Assembly: GCF_963675165.1 (NCBI RefSeq)
Contig: NC_087389.1
Span: forward strand, 4,572,620-4,636,619
Reading direction: 5' to 3'
DNA length: 64,000 nt
Source: Halichondria panicea
Taxonomy: Eukaryota; Porifera; Demospongiae; Suberitida; Halichondriidae
Shown here: one piece after another, positions 1-25,082 of the stretch
How positions within the stretch are numbered: the stretch's first letter is position 1
Layout: each line of letters opens with the position of its first letter
Notes under the pieces: generated by a model
What the model was told of the DNA's origin: nothing
Database searches by the model: none
Seen by the model: the letters and a program-made list of their open reading frames with translations, nothing else
Position numbers and translations under genes: made by a program

Positions 1-3000
1 CGACAGCACTGGCTTGTACTTCTTGCTTTGTGAGGGGTCCTCGTACTGAGTCCCCAGGGGGTTTTCCCCTTCACCACCAACACCCTGTAGCATTGTCACG
101 ACAAATGAATTAATTACATGTATAGAGCTACTAATTAAGCACAGGACTTGGTACACACACGCTCACCTCTTCCTTCCAAAGCGCATCAGCTTCCGTCCTA
201 GGGTTGACCTTTGACCTCTTGCCCGTGGTAGTGAAGATACTAGTCGGGGCGGGCGCTTTCTCAGAAGTCGCCAGTTTGGTAAACGGTGTGAGCCAATCCT
301 TCCCCGTCAATGCAGCCTGAGTATCAGCAAATAGAGACGCATTCTGGTCGGCAGCTTCACTAAAAGACAGTGCTGGAATAGTCGACATTTCAGATTCAGT
401 TTCAATTTTTCGCCGTTTTCGAGTACTAAGGAAAGAAGTGGTGCTGGCTATTGGAGAGACTTTGATGATTTTTTTCGCAGGTGTTTTGCGTCCCGCTGCT
501 TGTGTGGAGGTAGCCAGTGGTCTTGGTGTGAGTTGTGTGTTCGAAGCTCGACTAGGTAGCTTGCTCCGCACTTCAGATTCGCTGTCAACCTTGTCAACCT
601 CTAACTGGTTTGTATGTTCATCATTGTCTAGACACTTCAATTTAGGGGGAGAATCGTTGATTAAAATTGAATTTCGTTTGCCATCAATATTTTCACCATC
701 ACGATCGTCTCGAGGTGCTGTGCTTAGTGATTCTTTTCGTGACTTTTTTGGTTGACTCTCGTCAATCGATTCATCGCAAACATCGTCTACTTTACGTTTT
801 TTCCTCCCTCTTCCTTGAAACAGCTCATTCATTAGACTAGCCCCAGGGAGTGCGTTACTATCAGACCTCTTCCTTTGAGTTGAGCCAGGGGTCAAAGAGT
901 TCAGAGCGAGCACACTAACGTTCTGGGATGACTGGCTTTTGCCCGGGTCTTTCTTTTCATTAGAGTCTAAGCTTGGGCCGAGTACGCACAAGTCTTGAGC
1001 TGATTGGTTGGATTTGACGGACTCTGACAGGACATCTTCTTGACTCTGATAGTGGATACGGGATTTCTTAGTTGGTGTGTTTCTCTTAAGGCTTAGACCA
1101 GGAAGTTTTTTTGAAGAATTAGTTTTGGAATTAGTTTCCTGAGAATCAGATTGTGAATTATCAACAACTTCTTCATCATCGTTTGTATCTTCGTACATTA
1201 TTTTACGTTCTATTCTGATCTTCTTAGAGTTATTTTTGGCTTGAGTGGTTCGTGTCAACACTGGTTGCGTTGGTTTAATGAAATCTGTTAACTTCTGGTT
1301 GGTCATTGTTTTAGGGATGACATCACTTCTTGACCTCTGAGATTTGTCCGGAATACTATTATTAATTTTGGCTGCACTTTGACCTTCGTTAGAACACTTA
1401 GGGTGAGGTGGCGTCTCTGAAATTCTACTAGTTTTTGATTGATTTCCATCGGCCATTTTGGTTTGCGTTGAATTGCTTGATTGCTGGGTGCTCAGCGAAC
1501 TGCATGTGTTTGGAGCAAGGATGGATTGTGAGGGGGTGGGCTTAATTTGTGATGGTGTGAGGCTGTGGGGTGGGCGGGCCTGTGAGGGGGCAGGTCCGGC
1601 TTGTGACTGTATGCTCTGAGTTTGGACCATTTGCGATAGGGAAGGCGGAGCCATGGAAATAGTGGCCGTCGATCCACCTGTACAAAATAATACAAATGAC
1701 ATGTACATGCATCTTGTACATTGAATTTGTATATACACATGTACATGTAGTAGACATGTACTATGAGATCTAGCCTACCGTGTAAATTTGGCAAAAAAGA
1801 CAATTGATTCGCCAAGTTATCCTAAAATTAATTTGGCGCCAAATTTACCCGGTATAAGGTATAATTATAGTAAATTTTTCGAACTAGCATTTCATAAAAG
1901 AAAAATTGACCTGCTGGGACTAGGCTGCCATGGGAACCTGGTTATCAATGCCCAGTCTGTTGAAGATATTAGATACGGGAGACAAGCTCGATCAACAAGT
2001 TTAGCATGTCAAATCATGGGAGAGACAACCATGAAGCTGTACAATACAGTATTATACTATACGTAAGAAGTTTCCAAACTAACCAGAACTACGAGGTACA
2101 TTTGTACAACAGATCTACACTTTGAACCCACATACAGTTAGGTTCACGTACCCTCTTTGCTCTTGGGGTTACAGTAGGTTTCTATGGAGATGTGCAGGAG
2201 AGCAAACCCCACCTCAGGCTCGGCAATGCTCCTCATATCTCGACTGAAGGGGGAGTAAACAGACGTTAGTCACAAGGCTAAGTAACTACATGTATTTATA
2301 ACTGAAAAAGCAAATAGATTTGATTAAGTTGGCCATTCTCCAAGTACAATTACGATCAGCATTTTTCTCTTACAAGGAAAATGTGAATTTTAATGAATTT
2401 GGAATTAACGCTAAATTAAGTCTGCGCTAAAAAAAAAACATGTAATTGCCGAGCGGGAAGCGAGGCGAATAATCTTGCTACCTGATTCTGGCCCACGTAG
2501 ATATAATTATATATAATATGTCTGTCACGGATGTGGGTTGGGCTCCCCCCGGGGGCGCTATAAGGCAATAAAGAAGCAAATGATGCACTTGCCTAGATGG
2601 GCGTGGCCACCTCGTACTACAATTACAACTCTGCAACTGAGCCAGTGCAACTTCTCTGCTCAGATCACATAGGCTAGCTGTCTCTATACAGCTGATGTCT
2701 GTGCATCAAACACAAGGGAGAGACAGAAGAGCCAGCTAGGCGACTGCAGGCAGATCAGCAAGGTCATTATATTAGAGGTATCTGTAATCACAAAGTAGAT
2801 CTATACTGAACTGGCAGTGTCATGCCTGGCATGACATTTTTATTTTAGTGTAGAATCTAGTTCCTACTGTACAGAGAGAAAGTAAAAGTACAATGTATAA
2901 TAATAATGTTTTATAAGCTCACAACAAACGTGGATCTGATACTAGACCTAACACTACACATCACACTTCCAACAGGACAAGTCGACTGCATGTCTGATCC

Positions 3001-3386
3001 TACAGTTACATGTATTTTCTTCACTTTTCATTTAGCTATTATTATCAAACATACAGAGCTTCCCGCGAGGCGCCTGCGTATATGTATACGTATGCCCTAG
3101 TAATTATACTTAGTACTAGCTGTACAGGATGCATATAGGCCATTTCCAGCGCCTATAGTACACATGGATCTACACGTACGTCGATGGTACATGTAGATTT
3201 TGTACCTGACAAGGAAGTCATTAACTTCCTCCGCCCACTCTATCTCATCGGAGCTACCCAAGTCGTCTTTGAGACCCACGACAATAGACTCCTTGACAAC
3301 CAGTGTCTCCACGGGAACAGAGCGAGGCTTGTTGATGAGCTTACACTGAGCACCTGCTGCACTTAGACACACCTGAAGACTGGCCA

Positions 3387-3473
<87 letters not shown>

Positions 3474-5821
3474 TGTGGGGATTCCTAAATTAGCATCCAG
3501 TATCAACACTTGCTTCATACATGTAGCAACAGCACATTATGTACCTGACTTTGATTGAAGAAATAGAACACTCTGTCCTGGAACAATGTCCTCCTCTTGA
3601 AGTTGGGACTGAAACAAGTGTCAGATTTCCTCACTTCCTCGTCCACCACAGTGGGCATGTACTTGGTGGGTTTCGGCAGAGCCTTGTTATCACGGCAACT
3701 TGCTACAGCATCCCTCAACCAGGCTATAGTTATGATGGGCCTGCACGATGCTAGGGCACACACCACCTGTACGGAGGGAAACAGGAGATACAGTGCTGTA
3801 CAGTGAAACTTAATCTCACGGTCACCCACTATAATACAGCCAGGTTAATGGCATGAGTTTTGACCTGTGTTAGCAGGCCATCTCTACAGCTACTGTTGGT
3901 CTGCCCAAGGGCGACAGCTACATGTATAGATACATGTACGTAGGGTTCACTGTATTGATCTTGCCCTATTGTGAAAGGCCTGTGGGCATGGAAATTAGAG
4001 CTGGTGTACCATTATTTATAACAATCCTGACTACCGTGATTCTAGCCTAAAAAGAATCACCTTGACAGTGACAGTTAGGGAAGACATGACGAGATGGCTG
4101 CACTCGGTAGTCCAATTTCCAGACATGCGACCACCTGCGAGTAAGCGAGAAACAAATATATATCACATACATCGTTGTGCATACTAAACTAGTACACAGT
4201 ATGAAATACAGCAGAGCTCACTCTCTCCAGACTATCCATAGCAATGTACATATGTCAGGCAGGTTTGCAGTGTGCAACTGTTCAAGACTAACAAATATTC
4301 TTCTCTTTGGTCCTCCCAAGTAGAAGTTAAGGCTATAGTTTAGTGATTCACCTAACTCCTTGACCAGTTGACTGACTTCCCTCTTCTCAGCTGAAGGCAT
4401 GCTGGAACAGCACAACACAAACGGTTCAAACACAATCCTGCGTGTGAGAAAGAGACATCAGAGCTACATGTAAGTATAGATCAAAGGTTGCAATGGTCTG
4501 CACTAGTCTATAAATTAATGGAGCGTATAATATTATATGTACATGCATGTACCGAGAAGGATCACAAAAGCACGTCATATAAAGACTATTGTCAGCAATA
4601 CAGAAGTACATGTAAAGTAAATCCTGTCTATAGTGGTCGCTCTTGGGCAGATCGTGTAATAAAAGGTGACCCGCTAAGTTAAACACAGTTCAAAACACAT
4701 ACATGTGTGTAGCGATACAGTAACTATGGACATTTTAGGGCCGGCTGTAATACAGAGGGTGGCCTGCTAATAAAATTGAAACACATGTTAGAAAGACTTT
4801 GGAAGGTTGCCTGTTTAAAAGTGCATGCTGTTTAAAAGTGCTTGCATATCAGAACATCTTCTCACCGTGCAATTTGAAAATCATAGGGTAGACACAATAG
4901 ACAAGTTTCACTGAAATACCTCACAAACCACTCCTCCTCACCTGAGGTTTCCAGAGGTGGGCCCCTGTCCGAACTTTATCTCCTCTCCCCCGCACAGCTG
5001 CACCTGTTCCCCCGGTGACAGCTTCCTTTTCCCCAGGTGGGTACCAAACTTGGATTCACAGTCTGTTAGAAACAGCGGACTCGACTGTAAAAAGAGAGAG
5101 AGAGTCTTGGATTGAGACTACGTGCACAATAATATTAAGTAGCAAATTACCAGCATACAAGCCAACCCTAAGCTTAGGATTTCCCTTTTTACAAAATGCT
5201 GTAAAAGAAGTACACAGCTAGGGATTTCCCCTTACAAGAGGTCCTAAAGCTACAAGCCAGATCCAGTGACCCATTAACTTGGCTGTATTAGAAAAGAGTG
5301 ACCTGATTATAGGAGGACCACAATACACAGGTCTAAAGACATGCATACTATGGAGACTACTTTGGGCCCCAAATTAATCTGGCTGTATTACAGAGGGGGT
5401 GACTTGGCTGACAAATATCATTACAAAAGGTTGTATCGCTACAAGCCAGACCTTAGCTAGAGCTAATCATACCCTTGTCCGGTTGTCCACACGAATGAGA
5501 GCATGTTTTCTACTGATTGACTTGTCATTTGGAATGAGCACATCACAATCTATCATTAAAGAGACGAATGCACGACTCAGTGAATAGTACCATAAACTAT
5601 GTGCACGCACCTTTTCTTCCGACAATCAGTTCTCGTCCTACTGGTAGGGACAGCTTGAAGCCTGCAGGGACAAGCACAAGCACTTACAAGGGTGTCAACC
5701 TAGCTATGGTATATATAGTACATAGTACATGTACACACACAATTCAGTTTCATGCACATGGCTTATTTGAGCTCGATATAATCAGCTTACTAGCATCTCT
5801 CTCGTTTTCCAGATACCACAT
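1..5821 (-). CDS. NBN: Nibrin (NBS1), FHA-BRCT-BRCT protein; 3' end outside window
   Basis: Nibrin is the FHA/BRCT subunit of the MRE11-RAD50-NBS1 complex, which senses double-strand breaks and recruits ATM in the nucleus. I assembled eleven minus-strand exons with GT-AG borders and consistent phase: 5821-5791, 5661-5611, 5549-5473, 5084-4942, 4437-4352, 4134-4061, 3766-3545, 3387-3206, 2243-2152, 1677-167 and 84 to beyond 1. The start is a 31-bp exon opening MWYLENERDA. The FHA core reads VGRELIVGRK then DKSISRKHALIR. BRCT1 includes NWTTECSHLVMSS. BRCT2 ends with EPEVGFALLHISIETYCNP, the counterpart of the end of the human tandem BRCT. Exon 10 (about 500 residues) is a low-complexity Ser/Thr/Lys-rich tail, as in other nibrins. 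About 850 residues are in the window. The MRE11- and ATM-binding C terminus is expected beyond base 1, so it cannot be checked here. The family assignment is strong; the exact first exon is the least certain part. Confidence 0.93.
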
Positions 5822-6169
5822 GATAGAGCTTGAGCTATAAAAGAACAGAGTTGAAACCGTACAGCAAATTCAAAGGCAGAGCTCAGAGGGCAGAGCTAGA
5901 GCTACAGATTACAAATCTCTACCACATGTCTAGCGACTCCGCCCACTTTCTCTCTGTTTATCCTCGGGGCATGCGCACTGGTTGCTTCTTGACACCCAAT
6001 GAGGTTATGTAAGAAAAATAATGGCGAATGTAAAGAATGATATATTTTTGAGCTTTTCTCAATCATAAAGACCTCTAATGTGCAACTGCGAGCAGTAAAG
6101 TGTGCATGAACTATTACTGAAGACATTTCTTGGTGGAAATTAGATCCCAAGCTTACGAAAGCTGACGAA
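5822..6169. promoter_or_regulatory. Shared upstream region of NBN and KDM5 (divergent pair)
   Basis: The start codons of nibrin (minus) and KDM5 (plus) are 348 bp apart, with no other coding exon between them. The interval must hold both 5' untranslated regions and both promoters. I see no convincing TATA box in it. Bidirectional control is inferred from geometry only. Confidence 0.5.
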
Positions 6170-19130
<12,961 letters not shown>

Positions 19131-19465
19131 ATATTACAATTATGTGTGTCTGTCATGTGTACTCGCCAGAAAACTTAATTCCACATCTGTCTATATTCTC
19201 ACTCGATCATTACGTTTAATCTTTGAAATCACTCTAATTATTGTCGCTCCTTATTACCTTTTATAACTGTCACAATTACTTATTGTGTACGTCTTCTCAA
19301 TTGGACAATATTATTTTATTGCTTCCAAAATCCTGGAAAATAATTAAGAAAGTGATATAATTCTGAGTACAATTTATCAATCGTGGGTATAGAAAAATAC
19401 AGTACATTGTGCATGAGACGAACATGTTTAGTTTGGGCATCTGACGTTAAAATTAATTGAACTGT
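19131..19465. other. Convergent 3' spacer between KDM5 and SMKR1-like gene
   Basis: A/T-rich 335 bp where the two converging transcripts must end. I see no repeat and no further gene in it. Confidence 0.5.
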
Positions 19466-19964
19466 CTATTTCTTTTTTTTGCCTCCTTTCTTTTTCTTCT
19501 TTCCTTTGCTGGCACCTTCCCAATTGTATCCTCTGAACTCGAGGAACTGTACTGGTCCGTGGGAAATATAATAAGCGTTCATCATAGCAACGTAACTCAG
19601 AGGGTCGGCAACTACTGGAGTCGGCTTGTCTGTTTTCGACTTTTTTTTCCCTTTAGATTTTCCTTTCTTTTTACCCTTTCCTTTCTTCTTACCGGCACCT
19701 TTCTTTTTTGCTGGCTGTGTGTGTGTACGTGTGTTACAAGGTGTGGTGGTTACTGCACTGTGGGAATGGAAGGTTGCAAGTTTATAGTGTAGGAGTACGA
19801 GTAAAAATACTGATATAAAACCAAGCAAAAATGAATACTGTACACATGTACGTAGCGGTATTATTATGCATAGTAGATGCAAACACCTGTATATTTATTT
19901 TTGCAGTTCAGTCAATTGCCCAAAATTATATTCGTGCAAGCATGCACCTACTTACCACGGGCAT
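19466..19964 (-). CDS. SMKR1: Small lysine-rich protein, SMKR1-like
   Basis: Two minus-strand exons, 19964-19956 (ATGCCCGTG, then GTAAGT) and 19714-19466, join in phase to a protein of about 85 residues: MPVPAKKKGAG, a long Lys/Gly/Ser repeat, then a conserved core and a second KGKKKKK tail. The core DPLSYVAMMNAYYISHG followed by FLEFRGYNWEGA matches the vertebrate SMKR1 pattern of MLNLYYIAHN and LRGFHWPGAPKGKK as I remember it. Both the start MP and the flanking lysine runs agree. The molecular function of this family is not known to me. The protein is very basic, so nucleic-acid binding is possible but unproven. The first exon encodes three residues, so it needs transcript support. Confidence 0.8.
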
Positions 19965-20353
19965 GGCTCCTGCTGCTATCTTCTCACCGTCATAGGCTAT
20001 TATAAACACTGGCCTGTAGGATGAAGATTATGAAGTATGAAGCGTGGAAGCTTCTTCCTAATTAATCGCCCAGCCGGCCTGCGTCTGGTTCACTAGAGAC
20101 TCTTAGCACTACAACACTGTAATTAATTTGCTTGTTACCATAGTGATAATGAATGTTAGACGCCCATCAGTCAATAAAATTATTGATGACTCATCTTAAT
20201 TAAATTAAAAGTAGCCCATAATGTATCCATGAATAACAAGGCAGTAAAGAAACAACTATTGTACTGTACAAATAACAAAAATGTATGTACTATGCACTAC
20301 AATTTTCTACTAGTCATAGCTAATGTCCATGTGTTGTAATGAAGTCCACATTT
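19965..20353. other. Spacer: SMKR1-like upstream region and NRF1 3' flank
   Basis: 389 bp, A/T-rich, no gene or repeat recognised. It contains the SMKR1-like promoter (minus) and the NRF1 3' untranslated region. Confidence 0.45.
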
Positions 20354-23303
20354 TCACGTTTCTGACGTTTTAGCACCATCTCCCTCCAAAGGTGCAAGCT
20401 CAGCAGAAGTAGAGCCAATTAGATTTTGTTCACTTCCTCTCTTATTCCCGAATCCCGTATCACTTGCAACAACGCCAGCAGTGTATTGGTTTATCAACTG
20501 TGCTGCCAAGTCCGTGGATCCATCATCGCCTCGATTGGGAATCGTGCTGATATTCGAAGTAGCCTCCAGTAGTTCTTGACTTGCCGCTGCCGTGAGATAT
20601 TCGTTAGCAGCTGACACTTGCATAGCGGCGTTTGTAACGTTCGAATCAGCAGTCGATGTCGGGAAGGATTCAGAGTTGGTCTGTGGGGTGGAGATAGCAC
20701 CGTCCACGCCAGATGCGCTGTAAACCACTTGAATATTCGGTGGGTTACCAGCTCCGGGAGTAGCTTGCGTGGTTAAAAATGAGCCACTAGCTGTCGGGTC
20801 TTGGGGATTAGCCAAAACACCTTCCTCTGCGTGTGTGGCGTTGTTTCCATTGTGTCCCCCGGGGTAGGCAGTAAGGAGGACGGTTGTGGTAGAGCCGACA
20901 GGTTGTCCGAGAGCTTTGGCATCACGATCGGTGACTGTGACTGTCTGAGTAGCGTACTGCACCTCGCCAGTCTCATCAGCAACCTGTATGGTGGGAGGGG
21001 TAGAGAGGGTAACCTAGGTAGCCACCCAAAACATACACAGTTGCCTATTATACAGACAACTACAATGTGAAAAATACACTGATCGTGCCAATCTACAACT
21101 GTCACAGAATAAAAGAGATCAAGCATTTGCAGTCATGTGGCTAGCCGGCCAAGTATCCCACAGTTACATGTAGGTACATCGGAAATCTAAGATTTCAATA
21201 TTAATAGTGGAAGAAACTACAGTAAGCTTAGAGGCTAGGAACACTGGGGGAAGCATCCTAACCTGAAGTCCATGAACACAATTTATTGTCTGTAAAAAAT
21301 TAAGCTGAAAAATGTCCCACTGTAAACTGTAAATCCTTGCACATTACTTTGTACACTTTACACAGGGGTAGAACAATTGCCGTGGTATTGACAGCTACGT
21401 ACATGTACCTGTTGTAGTCGAGAGGCAGTCTCTGCCAGGCTGGCATCAGCTAGAGTGGGCATCCCCGAAGAGTCACAATTACCCATTCCAGTGTCGACGG
21501 TAAACACCTGTTGACTGGTGCTCGCCGCCATTTGTGGAGTTCCGGACTCTACATCAATCGGACTCGTTCCCACGGCAACAGGCCCGCCAGCCGTAAGGAT
21601 ATCAGCACCTTCGGGGGTTTGTTGTTGCTGCTGTTGAAGAGTCTCAAGGTGTTGCTGAGGAATTAAAAAAAGTTGACATGATTTAAACGTTTTGCCTGTA
21701 GCTGAAAATGAAGAATGTACATGGCTAGCTTTCACATTGTTATACATACACGAAGCCGAAAAGGAAGCCATTATTATTTTTGGAAAGTACCACACTAGGA
21801 AGTTAAGGGTAGCACGCACATGCGCTGTAAAATCACACTATTTCTGGATATATCAATATTCGATCTACATCGCTATTCACAGACATGGCATTTAACAAAT
21901 ACACGTACTAATATAAAGGTTACACCACCCCCAATTCAGTAAACCTCGCCAATTATCAACACACAGCTTGCAGCCAACACATACACATACTGCACACCAC
22001 TCACCTGTAGTTGCTGAGCAGCCTCAGGGGACAGCAGCTGTTGCAAATGTTCCACAGTGAACTCAGGCAGTAGATCAATACGTCCATGGTGTAGGTAACA
22101 CGAGAGAACGATCCTACGAAGAGCATCAGTCCACGACAAAGCTTTCTTTTGAGCATCTACTCGAATATCGCTTCGAACATTCGCCCAGGGAACTTCAACT
22201 GGCCACCATGCGGGTTTAACAGCATCTTTGCCCCATCCCGGCTTGCCTCGGCCTGTGGAGGATTTTAACATAACTGGAATGAAGGTTCGCAATTGAGCCT
22301 GAGTCATTTTGTGAACTGGAGTAGGGATCCCATCAAAGACGAGGGAGGGTAGTTCGTGGAGTGGTTCGCCTGAAGTTTTGGCGTGGATAGTTTGCGGGGT
22401 CTGCGTGTGAAGGGTGGTGTTCATCTGGGAAACAATGGTTGGTTGTAGGTCATTAATGATCGTACTTAGAGGGGCTGCCCCGTACACTTTGAAGAGGGCG
22501 TCTTGTTTCGATTCGGGCCTGCCAGGACGGAACGTCACTATACAGGCTTGTAGACCAACACGGGAGGTTAGTTCTTCAATAGTCTCTTTGAGTTTTTTTG
22601 TGAGTTTGGAGCAATGTCGTTTTCGAACCGATGGATTCGTTTCAAAACTGTGAGCACGTTTTCTTTTCCTGCTTGATAAAATAGCAGCTGCTGCAGCTAC
22701 TCCAATGGGCCCAGCTTGGGCAAGTCTCTGCGTCACTTCGTCTTGTGCATGCTGCATTAAATTCTGGTTGAGCAAATCGGTCGAATCGAATTCATCTTCA
22801 GAGCTTGTCGGTGATGGATCGTTAAGCATTGAATTCGGACTGAGTCGGATTCCAAATTTTCCAATCATCTGTCGAGGTGTGCTCATTGAAAGGCTAGTAC
22901 TACTGGTATCGATTCCCAAGTTATCACCGAGAGTAGGAATGGCATCCGCAGAGATCTCCAAAGCATCAGTATTGGACAATGTGTCGAGGGTAGACTGTGT
23001 CGACGAATGGACTCTTAAGCCACTGGCGGCCAATTTCAATGGAGTAGCCGACGATTGAAGCGTGGACCTCACAGCAGGTGAGGAACTAAGTGAGGAAATG
23101 TTCAAGGCAGTTTGTGAGACCATGGAGAGATGTGTACTGTCCAATTTCTGTTCTGAGTCAATGCTAATGTCCATGTCTTCAGTTGAAACATTTTGCCGAC
23201 CAACATTTTGATTTTCTGGGTCAACAATTTCCACGGGTATTCCACTACTGACTTGTGTAGAGAACTCTCCAGGAATTCCAAGTGTACTTGAGACTTGGTC
23301 CAT
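20354..23303 (-). CDS. NRF1: Nuclear respiratory factor 1 / Erect-wing transcription factor
   Basis: Three minus-strand exons in phase, 23303-22005, 21654-21409 and 20983-20354, give 724 residues (human about 503, fly Ewg about 730). The family's DNA-binding and dimerisation region covers about residues 210-410. It shows RKRKRAHSFETNPSVRKRH, the block VRKRHCSKLTKKL, and DGIPTPVHKMTQAQLRTFIP. It also shows STGRGKPGWGKDAVKPAWWP and VPWANVRSDIR, nearly identical to vertebrate NRF1. NRF1 binds GC-rich palindromes as a dimer and drives mitochondrial-biogenesis and growth genes. The N terminus is acidic and Ser/Thr-rich. The C-terminal exons are Gln/Thr/Ala-rich, typical of the activation region. 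Start at 23303 is the first Met of the exon; an upstream non-coding exon is possible. Confidence 0.95.
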
Positions 23304-23610
23304 GAGGTTTGGTGTGTGCGCAGTAGTTCAAAAGCTTGAGCATGAAAAGGGGTGGAAAAATGGCTCCTCTTGAGCATGTGCAGAATGTGTCTCGTGATCC
23401 AATAATTATCTGTAATCATTTCCTACGAGCAGCCCCTCCCCCCAGGAACTACAAGCCCTGCAATCGATCTAGTACAAAAGGGACCTCTGCTCTCTTCTGT
23501 TTTTCAGCTCTACTGCACTGCGCTGTGGTATGCATACACTGTAGTTATTCATACACTGTCCTTTTTTTGAGCTATATAAGCTTATGCTTTTTATGATTCA
23601 GGGTGTTGTT
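23304..23610. promoter_or_regulatory. Shared upstream region of NRF1 and the phosphotransferase-like gene
   Basis: The 307 bp between the two start codons hold both promoters. TATATAAG at about 23572 fits a TATA box for the plus-strand gene. It is only about 40 bp from the chosen ATG, so either the leader is very short or the TATA match is fortuitous. Confidence 0.4.
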
Positions 23611-25025
23611 ATGATGGTGACTGAGCAAGATTCGTCGTCGATTCCTATCATAATCGACTCTTTCTCCGAGTCATGTGACCACTCACTGGTGGGAGGAAAG
23701 GCTCGGAACCTTTGGTTGTTAGGGAAACGTGTGCCGGCCAGTCGAGTTCCTGATTGGTTCTGTGTCACCACCGAGGCATTTACTCAATTCATACAAGTAT
23801 GATAATTAATGAACGTGACAAATTATTGTGCATGCATGCATGCATGTTGAGTGTTTTCATGATGCAAGTTTTCATTGAGGTTCATTGAGAACTTGTAGAC
23901 TAAGATGGTACAACTTGCATATAATTATAAGTTTGTTTTCTTGTCATCTCACAATGCTCATTATTAAAGCTAGCAAGCCCCAAGAAGATCATACAGTTTC
24001 TTGTACCAATTAATTTTGGTTACATGGTTTAGTGTAATCTAGCTAGAAACCACTGTAATTGTAGACATGCAATAAACCACCTCGTTAAGACATGAGTGTT
24101 TTTACTAATAGCTCTCCAAATTGAGATAGTTATAACTATCATAATTATTCTACAGGGCAACAAATTGAAGAACTCTCTTTCCGTTGACTCGTCTGATGTG
24201 AAGGGCAGCTCTGAGCGTGTAGGCTCACTCATAATGGACTCCGTGGTACCAGGTAGTTTGAAAGATGAGATAGCTCAGAGATTGGGGCAGTCTCCGTACA
24301 GTGATGGGTTTGTGGCGGTGAGGTCGAGTGGTACTGATGAGGACTCGTCAGCACATTCCTTTGCAGGTGACTCAAAGCTGTACGTATTTCTTATAACGAG
24401 TGAGCTGAATAAAAAAAAATGACCCTGCATGACATGTGTTTGTGTGTTGCTAATTATTTGCTCAAAATTATCTGGTGTTCAAAGGATGCCTGGTATAATT
24501 ATACGTTCATCTGTAGCTATACGTATAGATCAGTTCAAAACTGGGTGCATGCAGGCAATGCTACACATAGTACAAGGATCTATACACTAGTAGGTACTAC
24601 TATATAAGACTAATAGCGGTTTACTATTTACTATAATTATGCGTGAGCAATTTTTTTGTTAACGTTTCCATACAATAATTAAAGTGATTCAATGTCCCTT
24701 AAAAAAACTAAACCTATCCTCACTTTCAGGTCAGTTTGAGAGCTACCTGTTTCAGAGTGGAGGAGATATGATTCTAAAAGCACTTAAGAAATGCTGGTCT
24801 TCCTGCTTCTCTGAGAGAGTCATGAGACATCGCCTTGACAATGGGATGCCCACTACTGGACTCAGAATGGCCGTCATTATTCAGGTTCGATCACATTGTA
24901 TACTGTCATACCTGTTGCAGAACTACATAAGTATAGTGTTGCAAGTGAATTTCGTGATGGGGTTTTGATTTTTTGACAAAATACAGAGATATAATTGTAA
25001 ACTCATCCCAACACACCCTCCCCCA

Positions 25026-25082
<57 letters not shown>

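Noticed and set aside
438..755. Plus-strand open frame opposite nibrin
   Set aside because: Shadow of the large nibrin exon 10, which has supported splice borders and protein similarity.
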